Position numbers and translations under genes: made by a program
In this document: in pieces, positions 41,917 through 49,843 of the stretch
Numbering within the stretch: the stretch's first letter is position 1
How the letters are laid out: each line of letters starts with the position of its first letter
From: JADJRH01 sp046351455
GTDB lineage: Bacteria; Myxococcota_A; Polyangia; Polyangiales; Polyangiaceae
Assembly: GCA_046351455.1 (NCBI GenBank)
Contig: JAXLYM010000002.1
Location: 434,001-498,000, forward strand
Direction of reading: 5' to 3'
DNA length: 64,000 bases
Notes under the pieces: model-generated
What the model saw: the letters and a program-made list of their open reading frames with translations, nothing else
Databases searched by the model: none
What the model was told of the DNA's origin: nothing

Positions 41917-43032
41917 TCAGCTCCTCGCCGTCGCGCCGACCGTGCGCAGGTAGTCGTCGAACAGGTACGAAGCGTCGCGCGGCCCGGGCGAGGCTTCGGG
42001 GTGGAACTGCACGCTGAAGAAGGGCTTGAGGCGCGAGCGCACGCCCTCGTTCGTGCCGTCGTTGATGTTCACGAACCAGGGCTCCCAGTCGGCCGGGAGC
42101 GCGTCGTCGCGCACCGCGTACCCGTGGTTCTGGCTCGTCACGTAGCAGCGCCGCGTGAGCAGATCCTGCACCGGCTGGTTCACGCCGCGGTGCCCGTACG
42201 GCAGCTTGTACGTGTCCCCGCCGGCCGCGAGCGCGAGGATCTGGTTGCCGAGGCACACGCCGAAGATCGGGCGGCGGTAGCTCCCGAGGAGCATGCGCAC
42301 CTGCTCGATGAGCGGCTTCAGATCCTTCGGATCGCCGGGGCCGTTGCCGATCAGGATGCCGTCCGCGCCGAGCGCGAGCTCCGCCAGACGCGCGTGGTAC
42401 GGCGCGCGGATGACCGAGGCGCCGCGCTCCAGCAGGCTGCGCACGATGTTGTCCTTCACGCCCGCGTCGACGACGAGGATGCGCAGATCGCCGCCCTTGT
42501 AATGGATCGGCTCGTTCGGCGCGACCGAGCGGAAGACCTCGTCGTGCATCTCGATCGAGCGGGCCTTCTTGCGCGCCTCGTCGAGGCTCATCTCCTCCGG
42601 GAAGATCCAGCCCTGCATCGTGCCGTGCTCGCGCAGGCGGCGCGTGAGCGTGCGCGTGTCGATGCCGGTGATCGCCGGGATGTTCTCCGAAGCGAGCCAC
42701 TCCGACAGCGAGCGCACGCCTTCGTGGTGGCTGTGCGCGTCGATGTAGCTCTGCACGACGAGCCCCTGCACCTGGATCCGATCCGACTCGTACGGCCGGT
42801 CCATCGCGCCCTTCTTGCGAGGGGCCGGGACGCCGTAATTACCGACGAGCGGATACGTGGAGACGAGGATCTGTCCCCGGTACGAAGGGTCCGTCAGCGT
42901 CTCGACGTACCCGGTCATGCCGGTGTTGAAGACGACCTCACCGAACACCGCGTCGGGCTTGCCGAACGCGGTACCCAACATCTCTGTGCCGTCCTCGAGG
43001 ACGAGCTTCATGCGCGTGGTTTTTTGGGTCAT
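41917..43032 (-). CDS. carA: Carbamoyl-phosphate synthase small subunit (glutamine amidotransferase)
   Basis: A 371-residue subunit that hydrolyses glutamine and channels ammonia to CarB. N-terminal domain with FGEVVFNTGMTGYVETLTDP and SDRIQVQGLVV; class I amidotransferase domain with nucleophile Cys in FGVCLGNQIL, catalytic His in VQFHPEAS and the GNGPGDP loop. ATG 43032 (MTQKTTRMKLVLEDG) is chosen; the Met at 43011 is an alternative. A perfect 9-base-arm hairpin sits two bases before this ATG. Five bases separate it from carB, a standard carAB operon. Confidence 0.97.
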   Translation of the reverse strand: MTQKTTRMKLVLEDGTEMLGTAFGKPDAVFGEVVFNTGMTGYVETLTDPSYRGQILVSTYPLVGNYGVPAPRKKGAMDRPYESDRIQVQGLVVQSYIDAHSHHEGVRSLSEWLASENIPAITGIDTRTLTRRLREHGTMQGWIFPEEMSLDEARKKARSIEMHDEVFRSVAPNEPIHYKGGDLRILVVDAGVKDNIVRSLLERGASVIRAPYHARLAELALGADGILIGNGPGDPKDLKPLIEQVRMLLGSYRRPIFGVCLGNQILALAAGGDTYKLPYGHRGVNQPVQDLLTRRCYVTSQNHGYAVRDDALPADWEPWFVNINDGTNEGVRSRLKPFFSVQFHPEASPGPRDASYLFDDYLRTVGATARS

Positions 43033-43034
43033 GG

Positions 43035-43057
43035 GCGAGCTTCCGGTCGAAGCTCGC
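43035..43057 (-). promoter_or_regulatory. Hairpin directly before the carA start
   Basis: GCGAGCTTC, five-base loop, GAAGCTCGC: nine perfect pairs, two bases from the carA ATG. In the mRNA it would enclose the region where a ribosome-binding site is expected, suggesting translational control. Confidence 0.45.
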
Positions 43058-43169
43058 GGACGGTAGGGAAGGCGAGCAGGCGCCGCAAGCAAGATGGAGC
43101 GGGGCGCAGCGGTACACGCGCCGCGCCCTTCGATTCACGCGCAAACGCGACGGACAGGGAACGTCCGCA

Positions 43170-45494
43170 TCACGATCGACGACGGCGTCGCACCGTCACG
43201 AGACCGAGCGCTGCGAGCGCCGCGAGCGCCGCGCCGTTCGATTGCGTGTCGCCCGGCAGCGAGCACCCGCAGCCGCCCTTCGCGGTCTCGTCGCTGTGGG
43301 TGCCGGTCGACGTCGTGGTGCCCCCGCCGCCCGTGGATCCGCCGCCTCCGCCGGAGCCTCCGGTGCCGATCGTGCCCGGCGTGAACGACGCGGAGAACGC
43401 GGTGTACGCGCCGTCCGTCTGGCCCGTGGAGCCGACCATCACCCACGCGTCCGTCGCGCCCACGGGCACGTCGACGTCGAGGGTGTACGTGGAGCCGCTC
43501 TTCACGCCGTCGAGCGCCTGCACGTCGTCCGCGGTCTTGAGCGGCTTGTACGTGAAGTTGATCGGATCCTTCGAGAAGCGGACGAGGAACTTCGGCGTGA
43601 ACGGCGTGCCTCCGCCGAAGCCGCCGCCTCCGCCGATGTCGACCTGCTTGATGCTGATCGACGTCGTCGCGGTGCCGGACGGGATCGTGAGGTGCATCTG
43701 CACGACGCCGGGCGTCCACTTGCCCGTGCTGTTCGTCGCGCCGGTCGTCTGCGTTCCGGGCGAAAACCACAGATTTTGAAGGTCCTTCGGGCCGTTCATC
43801 GTGCCGCCCGAGTATTCGAGGACGCGCGTGCACTGCGGCAACAGACCGCGCGCGGTGAAGGCGTCCGATAGCTTCTTCGCGGTCGCGTCGTCGAGCGCGC
43901 TCGTCACCTGCGCGATCGCGATCGCCGCGAAATCCTCGTACGCGAGGTCGCCCGTCGGGGAGGCGTTCATCGCCGCGAAGATCGCCGCGTCGAACTTGAG
44001 CGCGTCCGCCTCCGAGAGCGAGGCGCGCACGTCCCACAGGCTCGCGGAGAACATCGTCGCGTCCTGGTGCACCTCGCCGCCGACCTCGCTCGGGCACTTG
44101 TCGGGGTTGGTGAGCGAGCGGATCGCCTTCGATCCCGGGAAGAAGTCCTGCGTCGCGTACTCGCCCACGTCCGGATCGCCCGCGAGCGCCGAGGAGAAGT
44201 AGTCCGCGAGCCCTTCGTTCATCGCGCCGGGCGACATGCTGGCGCCCCACTCATCCATGTGCGGAGTCCCCACGAGCTTGAGCGTCACGTCGACGACCGC
44301 GTGCGTGAACTCGTGATAGACCACGTCGCCGTCGTACGAATAATCCTTGGCCGGCCCCTGACCGAACCACATGGCCCCTCCGTTCAGGCCGAACACCGTG
44401 GAGAAGATCGGGTTCGCGGGCGAAAAGAAGGCGTTCTGGAACGGCTGGAGGGGCAGATTCGGGTCCTTGATCTTGTTGAGATCGAACGTGTCGAACCCCT
44501 GCGGCAGGCGCAGATTCGACACCGTGGGGATGGGCCCGTTGTTCACGTCGAGGTTCGGATCCCAGCCGCGGAACATCGTGTACGCGCGGTTCACGTGATA
44601 GAACATCGACACTTCGGAGAAGGAGTCCTCCGGATCCGTGTCGGCGCCGGGCGGGATCAGGAAGTCGCCGCTGCCGTCCGCCGTCGCCGTTTGAAGGAGA
44701 TCGCACACGTGGGCCTGCAGCGCGAAGCCCATGAAGTTGATGTCCTTGACGGTCTTCTTGTCGATGCAGTTGAGCGACTGCACGAGCTCGTTCTGGAGGG
44801 TCGACTGCCCTGCTCCGACCGGCAGCGTCACGTCGGCGAGCGCCGGTGATTTGACCGGGTTCGTCGGGTAGACCTGCGAGAGGTTCAGATCGACGATCGC
44901 GTTGTAGACGAGGAGCACATCCCCGCTCTTCGCGTCGACCACGGTGACTGGCTGGTACGGAATCCCCACGATCGGGGCCGCGCCGAGGGCCCAGACGAGG
45001 CGAACGCCTTCGGCCGTGGGCCAGAGAGCGAGCGCGACCTGGTCCTGCGCCACGGGCATTCCCGTGCGCGTTTCGGCCACGGCGGAGGCCTGATCGCTCG
45101 TGATGGAGGGCGTCACGTCGTCCGGCAAGTCCGCCTCCAGCCGGGACGCGAGGAGCCGCGCCGCGCCGCCCGACCACGTCACGGTGGCGCCGCGGTGCAC
45201 GACGACAAGGCCCTTGTGCGTCTGCGAGAGCTTCACCACCCGATCGCCCGAGGCGAGCCGGATCACGCGGGAGGCGCCGAGCGAGAGCCCGCGGCTCGCC
45301 TCGACTTCCCGGTCCAGCACGTCGCGCGCGGCGGCGGTGAGGACCTCGTCGTTCGTGGCGGCGGTGACGGTCGTCGTGGTCGGCTGGAAAGCGCCAGTCC
45401 TCGTCACGAGCGCGGGAGAGGCGGAGGCCGCGCCGCAGAGCGTGAGAGCGAGGAGCGACGCGGAAAGGGAAGAGAGAAGGGAGACGCGACGCAT
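43170..45494 (-). CDS. Secreted gluzincin metalloprotease (M36/M4-like) with MYXO-CTERM tail
   Basis: A 774-residue secreted protease: signal peptide (LLSSLSASLLALTLCGAASA), a propeptide region (about 25-280) and a zinc-protease domain with HEFTH in VVYHEFTHAVVD and the downstream Glu in MNEGLADYFSS, the fungalysin/thermolysin pattern. A beta-sandwich follows, then a Gly/Ser/Thr linker and a MYXO-CTERM-type sorting tail: Cys pair GGCGCSLPGD, a hydrophobic helix and RRRRRS. This tail, known only in Myxococcota, directs surface sorting. AAGGAG precedes the ATG. A 12-base palindrome lies 52 bases upstream. Confidence 0.93.
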   Translation of the reverse strand: MRRVSLLSSLSASLLALTLCGAASASPALVTRTGAFQPTTTTVTAATNDEVLTAAARDVLDREVEASRGLSLGASRVIRLASGDRVVKLSQTHKGLVVVHRGATVTWSGGAARLLASRLEADLPDDVTPSITSDQASAVAETRTGMPVAQDQVALALWPTAEGVRLVWALGAAPIVGIPYQPVTVVDAKSGDVLLVYNAIVDLNLSQVYPTNPVKSPALADVTLPVGAGQSTLQNELVQSLNCIDKKTVKDINFMGFALQAHVCDLLQTATADGSGDFLIPPGADTDPEDSFSEVSMFYHVNRAYTMFRGWDPNLDVNNGPIPTVSNLRLPQGFDTFDLNKIKDPNLPLQPFQNAFFSPANPIFSTVFGLNGGAMWFGQGPAKDYSYDGDVVYHEFTHAVVDVTLKLVGTPHMDEWGASMSPGAMNEGLADYFSSALAGDPDVGEYATQDFFPGSKAIRSLTNPDKCPSEVGGEVHQDATMFSASLWDVRASLSEADALKFDAAIFAAMNASPTGDLAYEDFAAIAIAQVTSALDDATAKKLSDAFTARGLLPQCTRVLEYSGGTMNGPKDLQNLWFSPGTQTTGATNSTGKWTPGVVQMHLTIPSGTATTSISIKQVDIGGGGGFGGGTPFTPKFLVRFSKDPINFTYKPLKTADDVQALDGVKSGSTYTLDVDVPVGATDAWVMVGSTGQTDGAYTAFSASFTPGTIGTGGSGGGGGSTGGGGTTTSTGTHSDETAKGGCGCSLPGDTQSNGAALAALAALGLVTVRRRRRS

Positions 45495-45546
45495 GAAGGA
45501 CTCCTTGGTCAGGGGCCCCCGGCCCCGTTTGTTCACGCGCCGACCA

Positions 45547-45558
45547 TTTACATGTAAA
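45547..45558. promoter_or_regulatory. Perfect palindrome TTTACATGTAAA upstream of the metalloprotease gene
   Basis: A 12-base perfect palindrome, AT-rich within very GC-rich DNA, 53-64 bases before the ATG at 45494. Candidate operator. Confidence 0.5.
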
Positions 45559-45692
45559 GGTTGTGCCGACAAGACTGCTTCGTCGCAGATCTGCGAGAAA
45601 CAGGCTCGATTCAAAAATGCGTTTCGGTCACAACCGAGGTGAAGCCGAGACGCGGACCCTCCCCGACTCGGCACCTCCGCCGACTCGGCACC

Positions 45693-46457
45693 TCAGCGGA
45701 GCAGGGAGAGGTCGACCCGAACGAGGGTGTCCGTCGACTGGAACGTCCCCTCTTCGGAGAGCGCGGCGGCGAGGGCGGCGTCGGCGAACGAGAGGAGCGC
45801 GGCCTCATCCATCGAGCCTGGCAGATCCGGAGTCGGCACCACGAAGCCGGCGGCCCACGACTCCGGCCAGGCGAGCACGAGGCCCTCGTACTGCGCGTGA
45901 CCGAACAGCATCCCTCGCGCGGCGCCGGACGCGAACAGGGCCTTTGCCGCGGCGGTGTCGCGCGCCTTCAGGGCCGCCGTGAGGTCCTCTGTCCGGGCGG
46001 CGTGACAGGCCACCACGATGCCGCCTTCGTCGAGGAGCGCGAGCGCGTCCAGCTCCGGAGTCCGGGCGCCCGGCAGCCTGTCCACGAGCCCGTCCACGCG
46101 GGCCGAGATGGCCCGATGCTGCCGAAGGTGAAGCTGCCATTTGGCGAGCGGAAACGCCGCCCAGCAAAGCATATTCAGGAAGTCGTGCCAGTTCTCGGGC
46201 CGGGTCGGCACCCAGCCCTCTTCGATGATGCGACCGTCGTAGAGATCCCCGGCGCACCGCGGTTTGCGCCGCCGCCCGCGCGCCTTCTTCGGCTGTTCGC
46301 GGAACGTGACAGGCGCCCTGTGCGCGACGCGAGCCCCGTAGTCGGCCACGACGGGCCACGTCGCCAGATCCGAAAAGCACCGAGCGCCGGCCGCGATCGG
46401 GGAAAAGAGCGGGTCCGACTCGAAGAAGCGAGGCTGGAAGGGAGCGGGGGACTTCAT
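45693..46457 (-). CDS. DUF3025-family protein
   Basis: A 254-residue cytoplasmic protein. The characteristic segment PENWHDFLNMLCWAAFPLAK, with conserved Trp-His-Asp and Asn, matches DUF3025, a family without established activity found mainly in proteobacteria. Upstream Lys/Arg-rich RGRRRKPRCAG is probably a basic loop. The C-terminus has HAQYEGLVLAWPESWAAGFV. ATG 46457 is chosen over 46499 because the extra residues look unstructured and SD-less. It lies between a metalloprotease and a receiver gene, with no sign of an operon. Confidence 0.8.
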   Translation of the reverse strand: MKSPAPFQPRFFESDPLFSPIAAGARCFSDLATWPVVADYGARVAHRAPVTFREQPKKARGRRRKPRCAGDLYDGRIIEEGWVPTRPENWHDFLNMLCWAAFPLAKWQLHLRQHRAISARVDGLVDRLPGARTPELDALALLDEGGIVVACHAARTEDLTAALKARDTAAAKALFASGAARGMLFGHAQYEGLVLAWPESWAAGFVVPTPDLPGSMDEAALLSFADAALAAALSEEGTFQSTDTLVRVDLSLLR

Positions 46458-46528
46458 GCGACTGCAGGCGGAGGCGCTGCGGCCATCCTCTCGGGACACT
46501 CCGGCGACGGGGCCGGACTCTCACGCTC

Positions 46529-47035
46529 TCAGGAGCGCTTGAGGATCGATTTGACCATGTCTTCCAGCGCGGACAGCTTCACCGGCTTCACCAGGTAATG
46601 CCGCGCTCCGGCGCCGATGCCCGCGGCCACGTCGGCGGCGTTGCCCTTCGCGGTGAGGAAGATGACAGGCACCTTGCGGTTCGGGTCGCGGCGCTTGATC
46701 TCGCGCACCATCCCGAGGCCGTCGAGCCGCGGCATCATCACGTCCGTCACGATCAGGTCCGGCGGGGTGGGGCCGAAGGCGTGCTCGAGGCCCTCCATCC
46801 CGTCGGCCGCGACGAGCACGTCGTACGTGCGGCGCAGCGTGATCGCGAGCAGGCGCCGGGTCGGCTCGTCGTCCTCCACGATGAGCACGCGGCGTCGCGC
46901 GGCGCCCGAGGTCGGGTACGTGCCGCTGCCGCCGGGGCGCTGTCCGCCGCTCGGAGCGCCGGCGCCGGGAGGGCCACCGGAGGCGCGGATCGATGGGTCG
47001 CTCGAAGAGGCAGGGAGGGACGGCCGCGGCTGCAT
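46529..47035 (-). CDS. Response regulator receiver protein with disordered N-terminus
   Basis: A 168-residue protein: 45 Ser/Gly/Pro-rich residues, then a CheY-like receiver with VEDDEPT, phosphoacceptor Asp in IVTDVMMPRLDG, Thr in FLTAKG and Lys in LVKPVKL. No output domain. ATG 47035 has TAGAGT six bases upstream and is expressed divergently from the GNAT gene at 47142. Orphan regulator; partner kinase not identifiable. Confidence 0.9.
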   Translation of the reverse strand: MQPRPSLPASSSDPSIRASGGPPGAGAPSGGQRPGGSGTYPTSGAARRRVLIVEDDEPTRRLLAITLRRTYDVLVAADGMEGLEHAFGPTPPDLIVTDVMMPRLDGLGMVREIKRRDPNRKVPVIFLTAKGNAADVAAGIGAGARHYLVKPVKLSALEDMVKSILKRS

Positions 47036-47041
47036 GGCGCC

Positions 47042-47047
47042 ACTCTA
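47042..47047 (-). promoter_or_regulatory. Leaderless-type -10 element TAGAGT
   Basis: TAGAGT on the minus strand, 6 bases before the receiver ATG at 47035; no Shine-Dalgarno. Confidence 0.5.
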
Positions 47048-47128
47048 CCTCAAACCTGCCGCACGTTCTCGCGCGTCGTACGGATCGACTCCCAACACGT
47101 CCCCCGATGATTTCTGCGCGTATCGCAG

Positions 47129-47134
47129 TACGCT
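47129..47134 (+). promoter_or_regulatory. Leaderless-type -10 element TACGCT
   Basis: TACGCT, 7 bases, ATG at 47142. Confidence 0.5.
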
Positions 47135-47141
47135 CCCGGAA

Positions 47142-47636
47142 ATGAAACGAGCAGGCGTCGTGACGGTGAGGCAGCGGGTCCCCGCGGACGACGAGCGCAT
47201 CCTCTCGCTCGCGAAGCCCTCGTTCGGGAAGTACTCGCTCGCGCCGGAGCAGGGCGTGTGGGGCATGCTGAACCACCGCGGATCGGTCACGGTCGTGGCG
47301 GAGGCGGAGGGCCGCGTCGTCGGCTTCGCGATCGTCTCGTTCGAGGCGCTTTCGAAGCCGTTCGGCCCGTGGGCGCGGCCGGTGCTCGCGCACCTCGACG
47401 CGATCGCGGTGCAGGAGCGCGCGCAGGGCATGGGCGTCGGATCCGCGCTGATCACCGAGGTCGAGCGCATCTCGCGGTCGCGGGAGGCGGTGAGCATCAA
47501 CCTCCGCACGGCCACGACGAACACGCGCGCGCAGGCTCTGTTCCGTCGCGCGGGCTTCCAGAAATCGCTGCGAATCGAGTCGTTTTATCGCGGCGGGCTC
47601 GGCGCCTTCGCGATGACCAAGCTGCTCGCGACGTGA
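47142..47636 (+). CDS. GNAT-family N-acetyltransferase
   Basis: A 164-residue acetyltransferase using acetyl-CoA. Motif A is LDAIAVQERAQGMGVGSALI, containing the Q/R-x-x-G-x-G/A loop that binds CoA pyrophosphate, and motif B is NTRAQALFRRAGFQK. Acceptor is unknown; the RimI/Elp3-like length does not narrow it. The frame extends upstream to 46617 across the receiver gene, but ATG 47142 with the -10 element seven bases before it is the likely start. The gene downstream begins 14 bases after its stop and may be co-transcribed. Confidence 0.88.
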   Translation: MKRAGVVTVRQRVPADDERILSLAKPSFGKYSLAPEQGVWGMLNHRGSVTVVAEAEGRVVGFAIVSFEALSKPFGPWARPVLAHLDAIAVQERAQGMGVGSALITEVERISRSREAVSINLRTATTNTRAQALFRRAGFQKSLRIESFYRGGLGAFAMTKLLAT

Positions 47637-47649
47637 TACGCAGGCCTCC

Positions 47650-48558
47650 ATGCCCGAGGTGAACCCGTACGCGCCGTCCCGCTACGACGAGGCACCCGCG
47701 GCGCCGCAGCGCTCGGCGAAGCGCGCCGATCGAGCGGACATCGAGGCCGCGCAGCGCGCGCTGGACGAGCACCTCGCGGATCCGAAGAAGGTCGCGATCG
47801 ACGATCGCGAGTGGGGCGGCCGCGTGCGGACGGTGACGATCGCGATGCTCGGCCTCAGCGTGGTCGCGCTCGCGGTCGGCTGGCTGATGCCGCACGACGC
47901 CATCGGTTTCTGGCCGATCGCGCTCTACGTCGCGGCGGCGTGCCTCTTCTTGATCGGCGCGGCGTCGATGGGCGCGGACCTCTCGCTCGCGCCGCGCGGC
48001 CCCGGCGCCGAGCCTGCGGCGGTGGTGCGCAGCTACCTGCGGAGCCTGCCGATGGGCCGCTACGGATATGCGTGGACGTGCCTCGCCCCGACGGCGCGGG
48101 CGCAGCTCGTGGACGCGCCGCATCTGGGCGCGGTGGCGTCGGGCGTCGGTTCGTTCTCGATGTCCGCGCCGGACGGCCTCAAGCGCTACAGCGGCACGTT
48201 CATGCGCGGCGGCGGCGGGCACGTGCGCAGCATGCAGGTGAAGGACGTGACGCTCGTGAGCCTGGAGCGCGACGTCGCGGTGGTGCGCGCGCGCCTCGTG
48301 TTCCAGTCGTGGCCGCTGTGGGCCAACATCGTGCTCGGCGTCGGCGTCGCGACCGCGGTGCGCCTCGGAGAGGTCGGCACGTCCGGCCTCAACCAGCCGC
48401 TGCGCCTCTTCGGCTTGGTGGGCGCGGTGGGCGGCCTGATCGGCCTCTATTTGCTGCGAAAGAAGCACACGGTGCACGTCCACCGCACCCTCCTCCGAGG
48501 CCGCAACGGCGCCTGGTACCTCCACGACCCGAACGTCCTCGAAGGCGCCACCCCCTGA
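47650..48558 (+). CDS. Putative integral membrane protein
   Basis: A 302-residue protein of no recognised family. The first 55 residues are hydrophilic and cytoplasmic. Two helices follow (VTIAMLGLSVVALAVGWLM, IALYVAAACLFLIGAASM), then a domain of about 110 residues (VVRSYLRSLPMGRYGYAWTC, GGGGHVRSMQVKDVTLVSLE) and two further helices (NIVLGVGVATAVRLG, LFGLVGAVGGLIGLYLL). The C-terminus WYLHDPNVLEGATP is typical of proteins that end in a lumenal or cytoplasmic beta strand. The start has TACGCA seven bases upstream, overlapping the previous stop. Function unknown. Confidence 0.78.
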   Translation: MPEVNPYAPSRYDEAPAAPQRSAKRADRADIEAAQRALDEHLADPKKVAIDDREWGGRVRTVTIAMLGLSVVALAVGWLMPHDAIGFWPIALYVAAACLFLIGAASMGADLSLAPRGPGAEPAAVVRSYLRSLPMGRYGYAWTCLAPTARAQLVDAPHLGAVASGVGSFSMSAPDGLKRYSGTFMRGGGGHVRSMQVKDVTLVSLERDVAVVRARLVFQSWPLWANIVLGVGVATAVRLGEVGTSGLNQPLRLFGLVGAVGGLIGLYLLRKKHTVHVHRTLLRGRNGAWYLHDPNVLEGATP

Positions 48559-48564
48559 TCGAGG

Positions 48565-48750
48565 TGCCCACCCCCCGGCCCGTGCTCGCTTCGCTGCGCG
48601 CGCGCCGGCCCCTCGGGCCGCCACTGGGAGGACGGAGTCCGATCCGCGGAGGCGGAGCTCCGCTGGGCGGAGCGGAGTCCGTAGCGGAGCGGACGCAGTC
48701 CTCGACGTTGGGCCCAAATCGCTCACTTCGTTCGCGAAGGGAGGGGAGGT
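48565..48750 (-). repeat. Dispersed hairpin repeat family A, copy 5, interrupted by B2
   Basis: Left part TGCCCACCCCCCGGCCCGTG to CCCCTC, right part CCAAATCGCTCACTTCGTTC to GGGAGGGG. Removing 48620-48710 and a few flanking bases restores the GCCCCTCCCAAATCGC junction of other copies. Starts 6 bases after a stop codon. Confidence 0.85.
48620..48710 (+). repeat. Dispersed repeat family B, copy 2 (91 bases)
   Basis: GCCACTGGGAGGACGGAGTC to GCAGTCCTCGACGTTG; inserted within the stem of a reversed family-A repeat. Confidence 0.9.
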
Positions 48751-48905
48751 TTTGCGGCCGGATTGAGCCTCTGCGCCGCCTACGGATCGATTCTGGGCGG
48801 ATGTCAAGCACCGCAAAGGGTAGGCCAAAATTCGAATTTTTTGGCTGGTTTTTGTGGTGCTGGTTTGTTGACTTGGGGGCGTATCCAGGCCAAACCGGGA
48901 ACACC

Positions 48906-49730
48906 TTGGTCCGAGCCATTGCCCTCCTCGTCTCCGCGATCACGATGTCGCGCCCCGGCATTCCGAAAGAGGAAGCCACGCGATACGCGAAGGTGTTGAA
49001 CGAGATCGCCAGCAAGAACGACTTCGATCCGCTGCTCGCCGTGGCGATGATCCACTACGAGTCGCACTGGATCCCTTCGATCGCGTCGGACGACGGAGAG
49101 GACTACGGGCTCGGTCAGGTGCGCGCGCGGTTCATCGGCGCCTGCAAGAACGACGAAGATCCGGTGAGCTCGCCGAGCGAGGCGTGCAAGGCCGTGAAGA
49201 TTCAGCTCCTCTCCGGGGAGAACAACCTCCGCGTGATGGGCGGGATCATCGCCGCGAACAAGAAGATGTGCCTGGAGAAGCGCGGCAAGAACAAGGCAGA
49301 GTACTGGATCGCCGGGTATCAGGGCCTCTCCAACCCGGAGCGCAACAAGTACTGTGTCCCCGGGCCGACGACGACGCGCGTGATGGATTATCACAAGGAC
49401 CTCCTCGCGGCGCTCACCCCCCAGCCGAAGTGGGTGAAGAAGCCCGTGATCGCGAAGGGCGGCCCCACGAAGTCCCTGGCCGAAGCCAAGGCCGAAATGG
49501 CGAACAAGACGGTCAGCAAGCCGGGCGCTCGCGGCCACGCGGCCGTCACGTCGAAGGGCGCAGTCCCCGCAAAGCACACGACCCCCGCGAACAAGGCCTC
49601 TTCGAAGACGCCGGCCAGGGCCCCCGCGAAGCCTGCGAACAAGGCCCCTGCGAAGGCCGCCGTGAAGAAGCCGCACGCGGCGCTCGCGAAGAAGCCCGCT
49701 CCGCAGCGCGCCGGAACCAAGCCTCACTGA
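48906..49730 (+). CDS. Lytic transglycosylase (SLT-like) with Lys/Ala-rich tail
   Basis: A 274-residue secreted enzyme that would cleave peptidoglycan. The catalytic Glu is in AMIHYESHWIPSIASDDGED with YGLGQVRARF after it, the usual ES-x-x-x-P-x-A-x-S and G-L-x-Q motifs (Met replaced by Val). TTG 48906 gives a signal-like stretch (VRAIALLVSAITM); ATG 48945 or 48801 are alternatives, but third positions before 48900 are not GC-rich, which argues against 48801. The last 120 residues are histone-like repeats (KPANKAPAKAAVKKPHAALA), which could bind wall polymers or DNA. Confidence 0.82.
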   Translation: MVRAIALLVSAITMSRPGIPKEEATRYAKVLNEIASKNDFDPLLAVAMIHYESHWIPSIASDDGEDYGLGQVRARFIGACKNDEDPVSSPSEACKAVKIQLLSGENNLRVMGGIIAANKKMCLEKRGKNKAEYWIAGYQGLSNPERNKYCVPGPTTTRVMDYHKDLLAALTPQPKWVKKPVIAKGGPTKSLAEAKAEMANKTVSKPGARGHAAVTSKGAVPAKHTTPANKASSKTPARAPAKPANKAPAKAAVKKPHAALAKKPAPQRAGTKPH

Positions 49731-49843
49731 GGCGATCCCTCACCAGGACGCGTACAGGCAGCGCCTCTCATCGAGGCTTCACGGGAGCAACCAGCCGCGT
49801 TGTTTTGGTGCAGGCTCGCGCGCAGGCGTGGTAAGCCGACAGC

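Larger units (their letters stand above)
48559..48905. other. 347-base intergenic region holding repeat A5 split by repeat B2
   Basis: A family-A repeat in reverse orientation occupies 48565-48619 and 48711-48750, with the family-B repeat between them. The rest (48760-48900) is unusually AT-rich for this DNA (for example ATTCGAATTTTTTGGCTGG) and probably contains the transglycosylase promoter. No gene is supported. Confidence 0.7.

Noticed and set aside
38618..41953. A plus-strand open frame of about 1100 codons antisense to carB
   Set aside because: carB is complete and of standard length; the opposite frame is Arg/Val/Asp-rich with no motif.
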